The notes under the pieces were generated by a model. It saw nothing but the letters and a program-made list of their open reading frames with translations, was not told the DNA's origin and made no database searches. Positions 1 through 6,683 of a stretch of 14,463 nt of DNA are shown piece by piece. The DNA is taken from contig DATECU010000318.1 of the NCBI GenBank assembly GCA_035286745.1, positions 1-14,463 on the forward strand, given 5' to 3'. This DNA is from DATECU01 sp035286745 (GTDB lineage: Bacteria > Acidobacteriota > Vicinamibacteria > Fen-336). The stretch's first letter is position 1, and each line of letters opens with the position of its first letter. Both the position numbers and the translations under genes were made by a program.

Positions 1-1
1 C

Positions 2-2098
2 CTGCGGCGCCTGCAGGGCGACTTCGCGGCCGCGGAGGCGCACCTCAACCAGGCTCTCTCTGCCGGTGCAGGGCGAGGAGAGAACGTTCTGGCGGGCGTC
101 CTGCTGATCAACCTCGGGGACGTGGCCTTCGATCAGGGGAATCTCCCCGAGGCCAAGCTGCGCTTCCAACGAGCCGACGCGATCATCAAGGCGATAGACC
201 CCGAGCGTCCGGTGCTCACCTACCTTCAGCGTAGGCTGGGTCAGGTGCTTTTCGCGCAAGGTGAGCTGAGCGAGGCGGAGTCCCGGTACAAGGCAGCGCT
301 CGCCAAGGACGAGACGCGGTATCCCCGGAGCATCGTCAGATCCGAGGTGCATCACGCCCTGGGTGAGCTGGCTCTTCGGCGCGGGGACCTCGATCAGGCG
401 GAGCAGTACCACCGCGCCGCCCTGTCGTTGCGCGAGGAGCTGGCGCCGGGCAGCCTGTGGGAGGCCGAGTCGTGTCACGCGCTGGGCACCGTGGCCCGAC
501 GGCGCGGGCGCATGCCGGAGGCGCTCGCCCTCTTCCGTCGGGCCGTCAGCGCCCTTGAGATCCAGGTCAAGAACCTCGGCACCTCCCCGGAGGTACGGGC
601 CCGCTTCCGCGCGGGTCGCCAGGCCATCTACCGCGACCTCGAGGAGCTGCTCCTCGAGCTGGACCGTCCCGAAGAGGCGTTCCAGGTCGTGGAGTCGTCG
701 CGAGCTCGATCCCTGCTGGCCCTCCTCGGCGCCCGCGACCTGGAGTTCGCCGCCGTTCCCGAGCCGCTCGCGCGTGAGCGGCGGTTGGCAGACGCCGAAT
801 ACGATCGGGCACTGGCGAAGCTGGGGGCCAACAGCGGCGCCGACGAACCCCAAAGAGCCCAGCTCCGGCAGGCGCTCGACGCCGCGCGCCACCGGCAGGA
901 CGAGGCGAGGGCCCAGATCCGCGCCGCGGTGCCCCGGCAGGCCGCGATGAGCGATCCCCGGTCCCTCGACTTGGCTGGCGTGCGGCGCGTTCTCGCCCCC
1001 GGTACCCTGCTCCTCACTTACAGCTTGGGGTGGGAGGGCAGCCGTGTCTACGCCTTGGGGCCGGGACCCGAGGACTTCGCCGTTGCCCGGCTCGACCTCG
1101 GCGAGGTAGCGGTGCGGGAAGAGGTCCGCCGGTTCCGCGAAGCGATCCAGACAGCGCGCGGGCGACTGGGTCGCCGCGCTCTCCTCGAGCAGTCGGAGCG
1201 CCTGGGGCAGCGGCTGCTCTCGCCGATCGCAGGACAGATCGAACGCGCAGAACGCGTTCTGGTGGTGCCTGACGGCGCCCTGCACCTGCTTCCCTTTGGG
1301 GCCCTCGGCCTGCCTGCGCTCAAGGAGCAGCAGCGCTTCCTGATCGAGGCCAAGCCGCTGCACATCGCCTCTTCGGTAACCCTCTACGCCGAGCTTTCCC
1401 GCCCGGAACCGGAGAAGAGCGCCGGGGGGGAAGTGGTCGGCTTCGGCGACCCTCAGTACGCGCGCGGCCCGGCCGGCGATGGCCCGCAAGCGCTGCGAAG
1501 CGCGCTTCGCAGCGGTCTGCGCCTCGATCCGCTCCCCTGGACACGAAACGAGCTCAAAGCCCTGGGGCTGCTGGCCCCCGGGAGTCCCCAGCTCTGGCTA
1601 GGCGCCGAAGCGACCGAGGAGCGCGCGAAAGCCCTGGGAGGGCGGCATCGGATCGTCCACTTCGCCTGCCACGGCCTGCTCGACGAGGCATTCCCGCTGG
1701 AGTCGGGGCTGGCTCTCTCCATTCCCCCCGAGTCGAAGAAAGGGGGCGACAACGGCCTGCTCCAGGCCTGGGAGATCTTGGAGAACCTGCGCCTCGATGC
1801 GGACTTGGTGACGCTGTCGGCCTGTCAGACCGCCCTGGGCAAGGAAGTGGCGGGAGAGGGCCTCCTGGGCCTCACCTGGGCCTTTCAGTACGCTGGGGCC
1901 CGCAGCGTGCTCGCCTCCCTGTGGGAGGTGAGCGATGCCAGCACGGCTGAACTGATGCGCCACTTCTACGGCCAGTTGGGACGTGGGGTCCCCAAGGCCG
2001 AGGCTCTGCGCCGGGCCCAGCTCGAGCTCCTGAAGCGCCCCGCCACCGCCGCCCCTTTCTACTGGGCCGCCTTCGGGCTGGTCGGCGACTGGCGCTAG
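2..2098 (+). CDS. TPR-CHAT protein (caspase-like CHAT peptidase domain), 5' truncated by window edge
   Basis: The reading frame is open to the left edge and already encodes TPR-like helices there, so the true start lies outside the window; GTG at 122 is only the first in-window start candidate. About five tetratricopeptide units (helical repeats with GDLDQAEQYHRAAL-type cores) span nt 2 to about 640, followed by a charged helical linker to about nt 950. The C-terminal third is a CHAT domain, a clan CD caspase-like fold: the catalytic-type His lies in HFACHG (His codon 1670-1672) and the Cys in LSACQT (Cys codon 1823-1825), and the domain ends with the usual YWAAFGLVGDW block. Both dyad residues are present, so the protease is probably active. 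TPR-CHAT proteins are known as regulated proteases, sometimes in defence systems, but no gasdermin, CRISPR or other partner is visible here. Substrate unknown. The gene converges on the S10 peptidase gene. Confidence 0.9.
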   Translation: MRRLQGDFAAAEAHLNQALSAGAGRGENVLAGVLLINLGDVAFDQGNLPEAKLRFQRADAIIKAIDPERPVLTYLQRRLGQVLFAQGELSEAESRYKAALAKDETRYPRSIVRSEVHHALGELALRRGDLDQAEQYHRAALSLREELAPGSLWEAESCHALGTVARRRGRMPEALALFRRAVSALEIQVKNLGTSPEVRARFRAGRQAIYRDLEELLLELDRPEEAFQVVESSRARSLLALLGARDLEFAAVPEPLARERRLADAEYDRALAKLGANSGADEPQRAQLRQALDAARHRQDEARAQIRAAVPRQAAMSDPRSLDLAGVRRVLAPGTLLLTYSLGWEGSRVYALGPGPEDFAVARLDLGEVAVREEVRRFREAIQTARGRLGRRALLEQSERLGQRLLSPIAGQIERAERVLVVPDGALHLLPFGALGLPALKEQQRFLIEAKPLHIASSVTLYAELSRPEPEKSAGGEVVGFGDPQYARGPAGDGPQALRSALRSGLRLDPLPWTRNELKALGLLAPGSPQLWLGAEATEERAKALGGRHRIVHFACHGLLDEAFPLESGLALSIPPESKKGGDNGLLQAWEILENLRLDADLVTLSACQTALGKEVAGEGLLGLTWAFQYAGARSVLASLWEVSDASTAELMRHFYGQLGRGVPKAEALRRAQLELLKRPATAAPFYWAAFGLVGDWR

Positions 2099-2113
2099 GC
2101 GCCCCCCCTGGCG

Positions 2114-3664
2114 CTACTTGCCGGGCAGCGCCGCCTCCAGGAACCCGGCCACGTCCTGTTTGAGCCGCGCCAGCTCGCGTTCGTGGATGTACATCATGTG
2201 TCCGGCCTCGTAGAGACCCGTCGTGATATTGCCCTTGAGGCTGGCGTCGAGACCCAGGTGGGCCAGCGTGTACTGGGTGGCGAAGTACGGAGTCGCCAGG
2301 TCGTAGTAGCCCGAGGCGACATAGAGCTTCATGTAGGGGTTCTTGGCGAAGGCGCTCCGCAGGGCATCACTGGTGTCGGCAAAGCCGTTCCCCGAACCCC
2401 AGTCCCAGGGGCCGATACCCCCGCCGAGGATGTGGTAAGTGAGGTCGCTCTTGTAGCCCAGACTCCCCCGCACGTAGTCGTTGAACATGGCGGTGTAGGG
2501 CGGGCGGATGGCGGCCATGGAGGGATCGAACTCGGGCCGCTCGGTGATGGCCAGCAGGTCCATGCCCTGAAAACGGCTGTCCAGTCGGCCCACCGTGCGC
2601 TTGTGGTCCCGGAGCAGCTCCTTGCAGAAGCGCTGGATCTCCACCCGCAGCTCGGCGAGGTCCACATAACGAGTGTCGAGGCCGGTGTAGCGAGCCAGCG
2701 CCTGGACCACCGTCTGCCTCTCCTCGGCCGAGAGCCCATCCCCTTGGGCCAGCGCCTGAGAGTAGGGTCCGGACGCCCAGCGTTCCGCCTGGTCCAGGAC
2801 GGCTCGGAGCGGCTGCGCCTGAAGGTCGGCGGGCAGCTTCTTGTGATGCCAGGCGGTGGCCGTGTAGGTCGGTAGGTACAAGACGAAGGGCAGGTCGTTG
2901 CCCTTGGTGAAGCGCGCGGTCTGGAAGTTCAGGATCGAGGAGACAAGGACGATGCCGTTGAGCGCAATCCCCTTCTCCACCAGGTGGCCCGCCAGACCCG
3001 CGGCCCGGGTGGTCCCGTAGCTCTCGCCCACCAGGAAGAGCGGCGAAGCCCAACGCTGGTACCGGGTCAGGTAGAGACGGATGAACTCGCCGACCGACTG
3101 AATGTCCCCCTCCAGGCCCCAGAACTTCTTGCCCAGCTCCGGCTTGGCCGGGCGGCTGAAGCCGGTCCCCACCGGGTCGATGAAGACCAGGTCGGTCCGC
3201 TCCAGCCAGGTGTGGGGGTTGTCCACCAGCTGGTAGGGGGGTGGCGGCAGGCCGCCTTCCTCCAGCATCCTCACCCGCTTCGGGCCCAACGCTCCCAGGT
3301 GGAGCCATACCGACGAGGAACCCGGGCCGCCGTTGAAGGAGAACATGAGCGGGCGCTCGGCCGGGGGGCCGGGCCGCTCGGCCACGTAGGCCATGAAGAA
3401 GACCTGAGCCTCCGTCTCCCCCACCTCGTTCTTCAAGGGCAGGAGTCCGGTGGTGACGGTGTACTTCAGGACCTTGCTACCCAGGCGCACCTCGTGGCGG
3501 GTGACGACAGGCGCCTCCTCCGGGGGTTCTTTCTTGTCTCCGCTGGCCGGCGCTGCTTCGCCGGTTCGCTGGACCGCCCGCTCCGGCGCGACGGTCGCCG
3601 GCAGGCTGGGCTGTTGCGGGTTGGGGCTCAACAGGAGGACGACCAGGGGGATCGGGCTCAGCAT
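2114..3664 (-). CDS. Secreted/exported serine carboxypeptidase-like protein (peptidase family S10)
   Basis: Product of 516 aa with an alpha/beta-hydrolase fold, about the usual size for bacterial S10 proteins. Seen: the oxyanion-hole segment FNGGPGSSS (about residues 110-118), the nucleophile elbow GESYG (Ser215), the acid in GYYDLATP (Asp455) and the base in AGHMMY (His489), which gives a complete triad. The N-terminus MLSPIPLVVLLLSP is a short hydrophobic export signal followed by a Pro/Ala/Glu-rich linker, so a periplasmic or secreted location is inferred. The start at 3664 was chosen because a strong GGAGG lies 8 nt upstream. An ATG 14 codons further up (3706) has no Shine-Dalgarno and would bury the signal peptide. 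The family removes C-terminal residues from peptides, usually at acidic pH; the physiological substrate is not known. It shares a divergent upstream region with the radical SAM gene. Confidence 0.92.
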   Translation of the reverse strand: MLSPIPLVVLLLSPNPQQPSLPATVAPERAVQRTGEAAPASGDKKEPPEEAPVVTRHEVRLGSKVLKYTVTTGLLPLKNEVGETEAQVFFMAYVAERPGPPAERPLMFSFNGGPGSSSVWLHLGALGPKRVRMLEEGGLPPPPYQLVDNPHTWLERTDLVFIDPVGTGFSRPAKPELGKKFWGLEGDIQSVGEFIRLYLTRYQRWASPLFLVGESYGTTRAAGLAGHLVEKGIALNGIVLVSSILNFQTARFTKGNDLPFVLYLPTYTATAWHHKKLPADLQAQPLRAVLDQAERWASGPYSQALAQGDGLSAEERQTVVQALARYTGLDTRYVDLAELRVEIQRFCKELLRDHKRTVGRLDSRFQGMDLLAITERPEFDPSMAAIRPPYTAMFNDYVRGSLGYKSDLTYHILGGGIGPWDWGSGNGFADTSDALRSAFAKNPYMKLYVASGYYDLATPYFATQYTLAHLGLDASLKGNITTGLYEAGHMMYIHERELARLKQDVAGFLEAALPGK

Positions 3665-3672
3665 GGCGCACA

Positions 3673-3677
3673 CCTCC
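3673..3677 (-). promoter_or_regulatory. Shine-Dalgarno GGAGG that fixes the S10 peptidase start
   Basis: Reading the minus strand, GGAGG is followed by 8 nt and then ATG at 3664. No comparable ribosome binding site precedes the in-frame ATG at 3706. Confidence 0.75.
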
Positions 3678-3715
3678 GCCGGGGTCTGGGCGAGACCTCC
3701 AGCCATTGACCGCGC

Positions 3716-3744
3716 AGTTTAGCCAGCGGTGGGGTCCGCGACAA
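3716..3744 (-). promoter_or_regulatory. Candidate sigma70-type promoter for the S10 peptidase gene
   Basis: On the minus strand TTGTCG (3744-3739) and TAAACT (3721-3716) are separated by 17 bp. Each matches four of six consensus positions. The predicted transcript would start near 3709, giving a leader of about 45 nt before the ATG at 3664. The call rests on sequence matching only. Confidence 0.35.
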
Positions 3745-3830
3745 CGGGTCCGACCCGCCACCCCGCCACCTCCGGCGCCGGCGGCGAACCGCAGTCGCCG
3801 AGCCTGGATTCGCGTATCGTAGGCAGTATC

Positions 3831-4940
3831 GTGACGGCTCGAAACACCACCTTCCACGGCTTCTCCGAGCCGCGGCTCCCCCTGAACCGCGTGTTCGTCG
3901 AGCTCACCAACCGCTGCAACTTCGCCTGCCACTTCTGCCCCAACCCGGTCATGGAGCGAGCCAAGGGGGAGATGGAGCTGGCTCTCCTCGATGCCATCAT
4001 CGAGGAGATCGCGGCCGTGGGTCTGGCCCGCCTGGTGCTCTTCCACCAGCAAGGGGAGCCGACCCTGCACCGCCACCTGAACCACGCGGTGGCCAAGGCC
4101 TCCGCTCTGGGCCTGGCCACCAGCGTCACCACCAACGGCTCTACCCTCACCGACCCCTTGATCGACGGCCTGCTCCAGGCAGGACTCTCGCAGCTCATCA
4201 TCTCGCTGCAGACGCCCGATCCGGCATCCTTCAGCATCCGGGGCGCCAGGAACCTCGCCTACCCAGCGTTCGAGGAACGCGTTGTGCGCGGGGTCCGGCG
4301 TGTGCTCGCCGCCGACAGCCGAACCGAGATCACCGTCTCCTTCCTCACCAAGCCCCTGTTCGGCGCCAGCGCACCCACGGTCGGCCGGGGCTGGCCCCTG
4401 GTGAGCAGCAAGGCAGCCCTGCACCAGCTCCTGGAGACCTGGGCGGCGCGCTTCCTGGACGGCGCCGGCAACGGCGCGACCCCCGACGCTCTCCGGCGTG
4501 CGGTGGCCCGCACCGGCATGCTCAGCCGCAACGAGCTGCGGCTGGGGCCGCGCCTGGTCTTCGAGGCGCGCCCAGTCGGGGAGTGGGCAACCCCCACCTA
4601 TCCCCCGGGCCGCCGCTGGTACCCCGCGCCCTTCGGAAGCTGCCATGGCCTCACCGACCACCTGGCGATCCTGTGGAACGGACAGTACGCCTACTGCTGC
4701 GTGGATCACGATGGTCACACGTCGCAGGCCCGCTTCCAGGACACCTCACTGCTGGACTTCCTCGGCTCGGAGCCGGTGCAGGCGGCGCTTCGGGGCTTTC
4801 GCCGGCTGCGCCCGGTCCATCCCTACTGCCGCCAGTGCCTGGGGGGCCCCGGGCGGCTCTTCGCACTGGTCAAGGGCCTCGGCGCAGCCCTCTACTTCGG
4901 CGTCCTCAGACGCACCCTGCGCCGAACGGAGATCGAGTAG
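3831..4940 (+). CDS. Radical SAM/SPASM domain protein
   Basis: Product of 369 aa from the GTG at 3831. An upstream ATG (3729) would add 34 residues of low-complexity sequence running into the divergent promoter region, so GTG is preferred although its ribosome site is weak. The CxxxCxxC motif in CNFACHFCPNP (Cys29, 33, 36) is the [4Fe-4S]/SAM site, and FHQQGEPTLH is the family's GGE-like strand. A C-terminal SPASM-type Cys set is present: Cys271, Cys289/290 in YAYCCVDHDG, and Cys333/336 in YCRQC, expected to bind one or more auxiliary clusters. An insertion of about 90 residues separates the two. A hydrophobic helix followed by RRTLRR closes the protein and might contact the membrane. SPASM enzymes often modify peptides or nucleotides, but no precursor peptide is recognised. 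It is probably cotranscribed with the deaminase gene 31 bp downstream. Substrate unknown. Confidence 0.88.
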   Translation: MTARNTTFHGFSEPRLPLNRVFVELTNRCNFACHFCPNPVMERAKGEMELALLDAIIEEIAAVGLARLVLFHQQGEPTLHRHLNHAVAKASALGLATSVTTNGSTLTDPLIDGLLQAGLSQLIISLQTPDPASFSIRGARNLAYPAFEERVVRGVRRVLAADSRTEITVSFLTKPLFGASAPTVGRGWPLVSSKAALHQLLETWAARFLDGAGNGATPDALRRAVARTGMLSRNELRLGPRLVFEARPVGEWATPTYPPGRRWYPAPFGSCHGLTDHLAILWNGQYAYCCVDHDGHTSQARFQDTSLLDFLGSEPVQAALRGFRRLRPVHPYCRQCLGGPGRLFALVKGLGAALYFGVLRRTLRRTEIE

Positions 4941-4971
4941 CGTTGTGAGGATCCCGCCCTCTGGGGCGATA

Positions 4972-6216
4972 ATGGCCGGCATGGATCCCGAGCTCATCCG
5001 CCTTCTTCCCAAGAACGACCTTCACGTCCACCTCGATGGCTCCCTCCGCCTCCCCACCGTGATCGATCTGGCCCGAAGCCGCCGGGTGGCCCTGCCGTCT
5101 GAGACTCAAGAGGGACTGCGCGAGCTGGTCTTCCGCCCCCACTACAAGAACCTCGCCGAGTACCTCGAGGGCTTCACCTACACGGTGGCCGTGCTCCAGG
5201 ACGCCGAGGCTCTGGAACGGGCCGCTTGCGAGCTGGCCGAGGACTCCCAGGCGGAGGGTGTGCGTTACCTCGAAGTGCGATTCGCCCCCCAGCTCCACGT
5301 CCGCCCGGGCTTCGAGGTCGCCGACGTGGTGAGGGCTGTCGATCGCGGGCTGCGCCGCGCCACCGCCTCCTTCAACGCCCGCCCCCAGGTGGCCTCGGGC
5401 GAGGAGCCGCGTTTCGTGGCCGGCATCATCCTCTGCTCCTTGCGCTTCTTCAACCCGCAGTTCTCGGTCGGCTACGAGCGCTTCTTCAAGGCCATGGCCG
5501 AGGCCCCCGATCACGAGGTCTACACCGCGGCCTCGGTGGAGGTGGCGCGCGCCGCCGCCCGGCTGAAGCACGAGGAGGGGCTGCTGGTGGTGGGAGTCGA
5601 CCTGGCCGGCCAGGAGAAGGGCTATCCCGCCGAGGACCACCAGGTCGCCTACCAGGTGGCCCACGAGGCCTTTCTCGGAAAGACCGTCCACGCCGGCGAG
5701 GACTACGGACCGGAGTCCATCTTCCAGGCCATCGGCGACCTGCACGCCGATCGAGTCGGCCACGGTACCTGGCTCTTCGACGAGAGCAAGATCACGAGCC
5801 CCCGCATTCGCGATCGCAAGGCCTACGTGGAACGGCTCGCGGAGTTCATCGCCGACAAGCGCATCACCATCGAGGTTTGCCTCACCTCCAATCAGCAGAC
5901 GGTGCCGGAGCTGGCCGACGACTTGGGCAAGCACCCCTTCGTCGAGATGCGCCGCCGCCGCCTTTCCACCACCTTCTGCACCGACAACCGGCTGGTCTCG
6001 AACACCACCGTCAGCCAGGAGATCGCGCGGGCGGTGGAGGCCTTCGGCCTCACACCCCGGGAAGTGCGGGACATGCTCATCTACGGCTTCAAGCGCAGCT
6101 TCTTCCCCGGCACCTACCTGGAGAAGCGGATCTACGTGCGCGAGATCATCGACTTTGCCGACCGGGTGATGGCCGGCGCCGGCCTGCCCGCCAAGGGCGG
6201 CGGGGCGCCCACATAA
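4972..6216 (+). CDS. Adenosine deaminase family amidohydrolase
   Basis: Product of 414 aa, longer than the roughly 330-350 aa of compact bacterial adenosine deaminases. It hydrolyses the 6-amino group of adenosine or a related nucleoside in the cytosol. Zinc and catalytic motifs are all present: HVHLDGS (His18, His20), VDLAGQE near 209-214, HAGE (His240, Glu243), VGHGT (His264), VCLTSNQQT near 302-310, and CTDN (Asp338). The residue after the zinc Asp is Asn339, where mouse and E. coli enzymes have Asp (TDDP); I recall TDNRL variants in actinobacterial enzymes. The start at 4972 follows GGGGCG; ATG 4981, three codons on, is also possible. It lies 31 bp after the radical SAM gene, with no promoter seen between. 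Adenosine is the default substrate. 5'-Deoxyadenosine and aminodeoxyfutalosine are alternatives. Confidence 0.88.
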   Translation: MAGMDPELIRLLPKNDLHVHLDGSLRLPTVIDLARSRRVALPSETQEGLRELVFRPHYKNLAEYLEGFTYTVAVLQDAEALERAACELAEDSQAEGVRYLEVRFAPQLHVRPGFEVADVVRAVDRGLRRATASFNARPQVASGEEPRFVAGIILCSLRFFNPQFSVGYERFFKAMAEAPDHEVYTAASVEVARAAARLKHEEGLLVVGVDLAGQEKGYPAEDHQVAYQVAHEAFLGKTVHAGEDYGPESIFQAIGDLHADRVGHGTWLFDESKITSPRIRDRKAYVERLAEFIADKRITIEVCLTSNQQTVPELADDLGKHPFVEMRRRRLSTTFCTDNRLVSNTTVSQEIARAVEAFGLTPREVRDMLIYGFKRSFFPGTYLEKRIYVREIIDFADRVMAGAGLPAKGGGAPT

Positions 6217-6400
6217 CAGGCTGGCCGCAGCACCGAACGAGAAGCCAAGAGGGGCACACCAGTTTCCGGTCGACGACACCCAGGGTGTCGAGCAGCGACG
6301 CCGCACGGCACCTGCCGGGCGCGAGCCCGGCGGGCGAGGTCCGCTGAAGCCCGCGGCTTCACCGCGGGTGAAGGCGGCGAGGAGCTGCTCATCGGCCGGC
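6217..6400 (+). ncRNA. Candidate structured RNA or mobile-element end rich in inverted repeats
   Basis: No credible gene lies here. Visible stems are: CGACACC/GGTGTCG (6274-6290, 3-nt loop); a 10-bp stem 6311-6334 with one G-T pair closed by a GCGA (GNRA-type) tetraloop; and CCCGCGG/CCGCGGG (6350-6368, loop CTTCA), which competes with CTTCACC/GGTGAAG just downstream. GCCGC near 6225 could pair with GCGGC near 6374 to close the whole domain. None is followed by a T-run, so this is not a simple terminator. The final hairpin resembles those at ends of IS200/IS605-type elements, and the multi-stem architecture recalls HEARO/omega RNAs of IscB elements. That resemblance is from memory. No iscB or tnpB gene is present, so it would be an ORF-less copy. 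It may alternatively be the 3' untranslated region of the deaminase gene. Confidence 0.35.
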
Positions 6401-6530
6401 CGTGCTCCCGTGGGGAATCGTGGCGCGGCTGGCCGCCGCCGGCTGCCACACGTCGAGGCCGAATGACGACGGACGGCGGCGCGACGTCCATGGATCCCCG
6501 TACGGTCCCCACGGTCGCACGTTTGCCCGG

Positions 6531-6554
6531 GTGCGGTGGTGCGGTGGTGCGGTG
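6531..6554 (+). repeat. Three perfect tandem GTGCGGTG octamers
   Basis: GTGCGGTG occurs three times back to back (6531-6538, 6539-6546, 6547-6554), ending 33 bp before the -35 of the receptor promoter. The stretch 6401-6530 upstream is GC-rich and I see no gene in it. The position suits a regulator binding array, but slippage-derived low-complexity sequence is the simpler alternative. Confidence 0.6.
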
Positions 6555-6587
6555 CCTGCGGCTGAGGTGCCGCGGTGCCGCCGCCGC

Positions 6588-6616
6588 TTGACAGGTGTCG
6601 GCCAAGTGTCTATAAA
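6588..6616 (+). promoter_or_regulatory. Near-consensus sigma70 promoter for the TonB-dependent receptor
   Basis: TTGACA (6588-6593), a 17-bp spacer and TATAAA (6611-6616) match the housekeeping consensus almost perfectly in an otherwise GC-rich region. The expected start site is near 6623, leaving a leader of about 60 nt that ends in AGGAG (6673-6677) 6 nt before the ATG. Confidence 0.8.
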
Positions 6617-6683
6617 CGGGCCCAGCTTTTCATTACAGACAGGGCCGTCAGGAACCCTTCGATCTCTCGAACAGGAGACCTCC

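Noticed and set aside
2091..2116. Hairpin GGCGC-TAG-GCGCC at the CHAT stop, and repeated CTGGCGCTA at both convergent stops
   Set aside because: The stem is only 5 bp with no T-run, and the repeat is short. There is not enough support for a terminator.
4498..4971. Long 5' extension of the deaminase reading frame
   Set aside because: It lies inside the radical SAM gene in another frame, and the translation is Arg/Ser-rich shadow sequence. The family motifs begin right after the ATG at 4972.
6402..6683. N-terminal extension of the receptor reading frame
   Set aside because: It would cover the TTGACA/TATAAA promoter and place the signal peptide internally. The start at 6684 has a good AGGAG.
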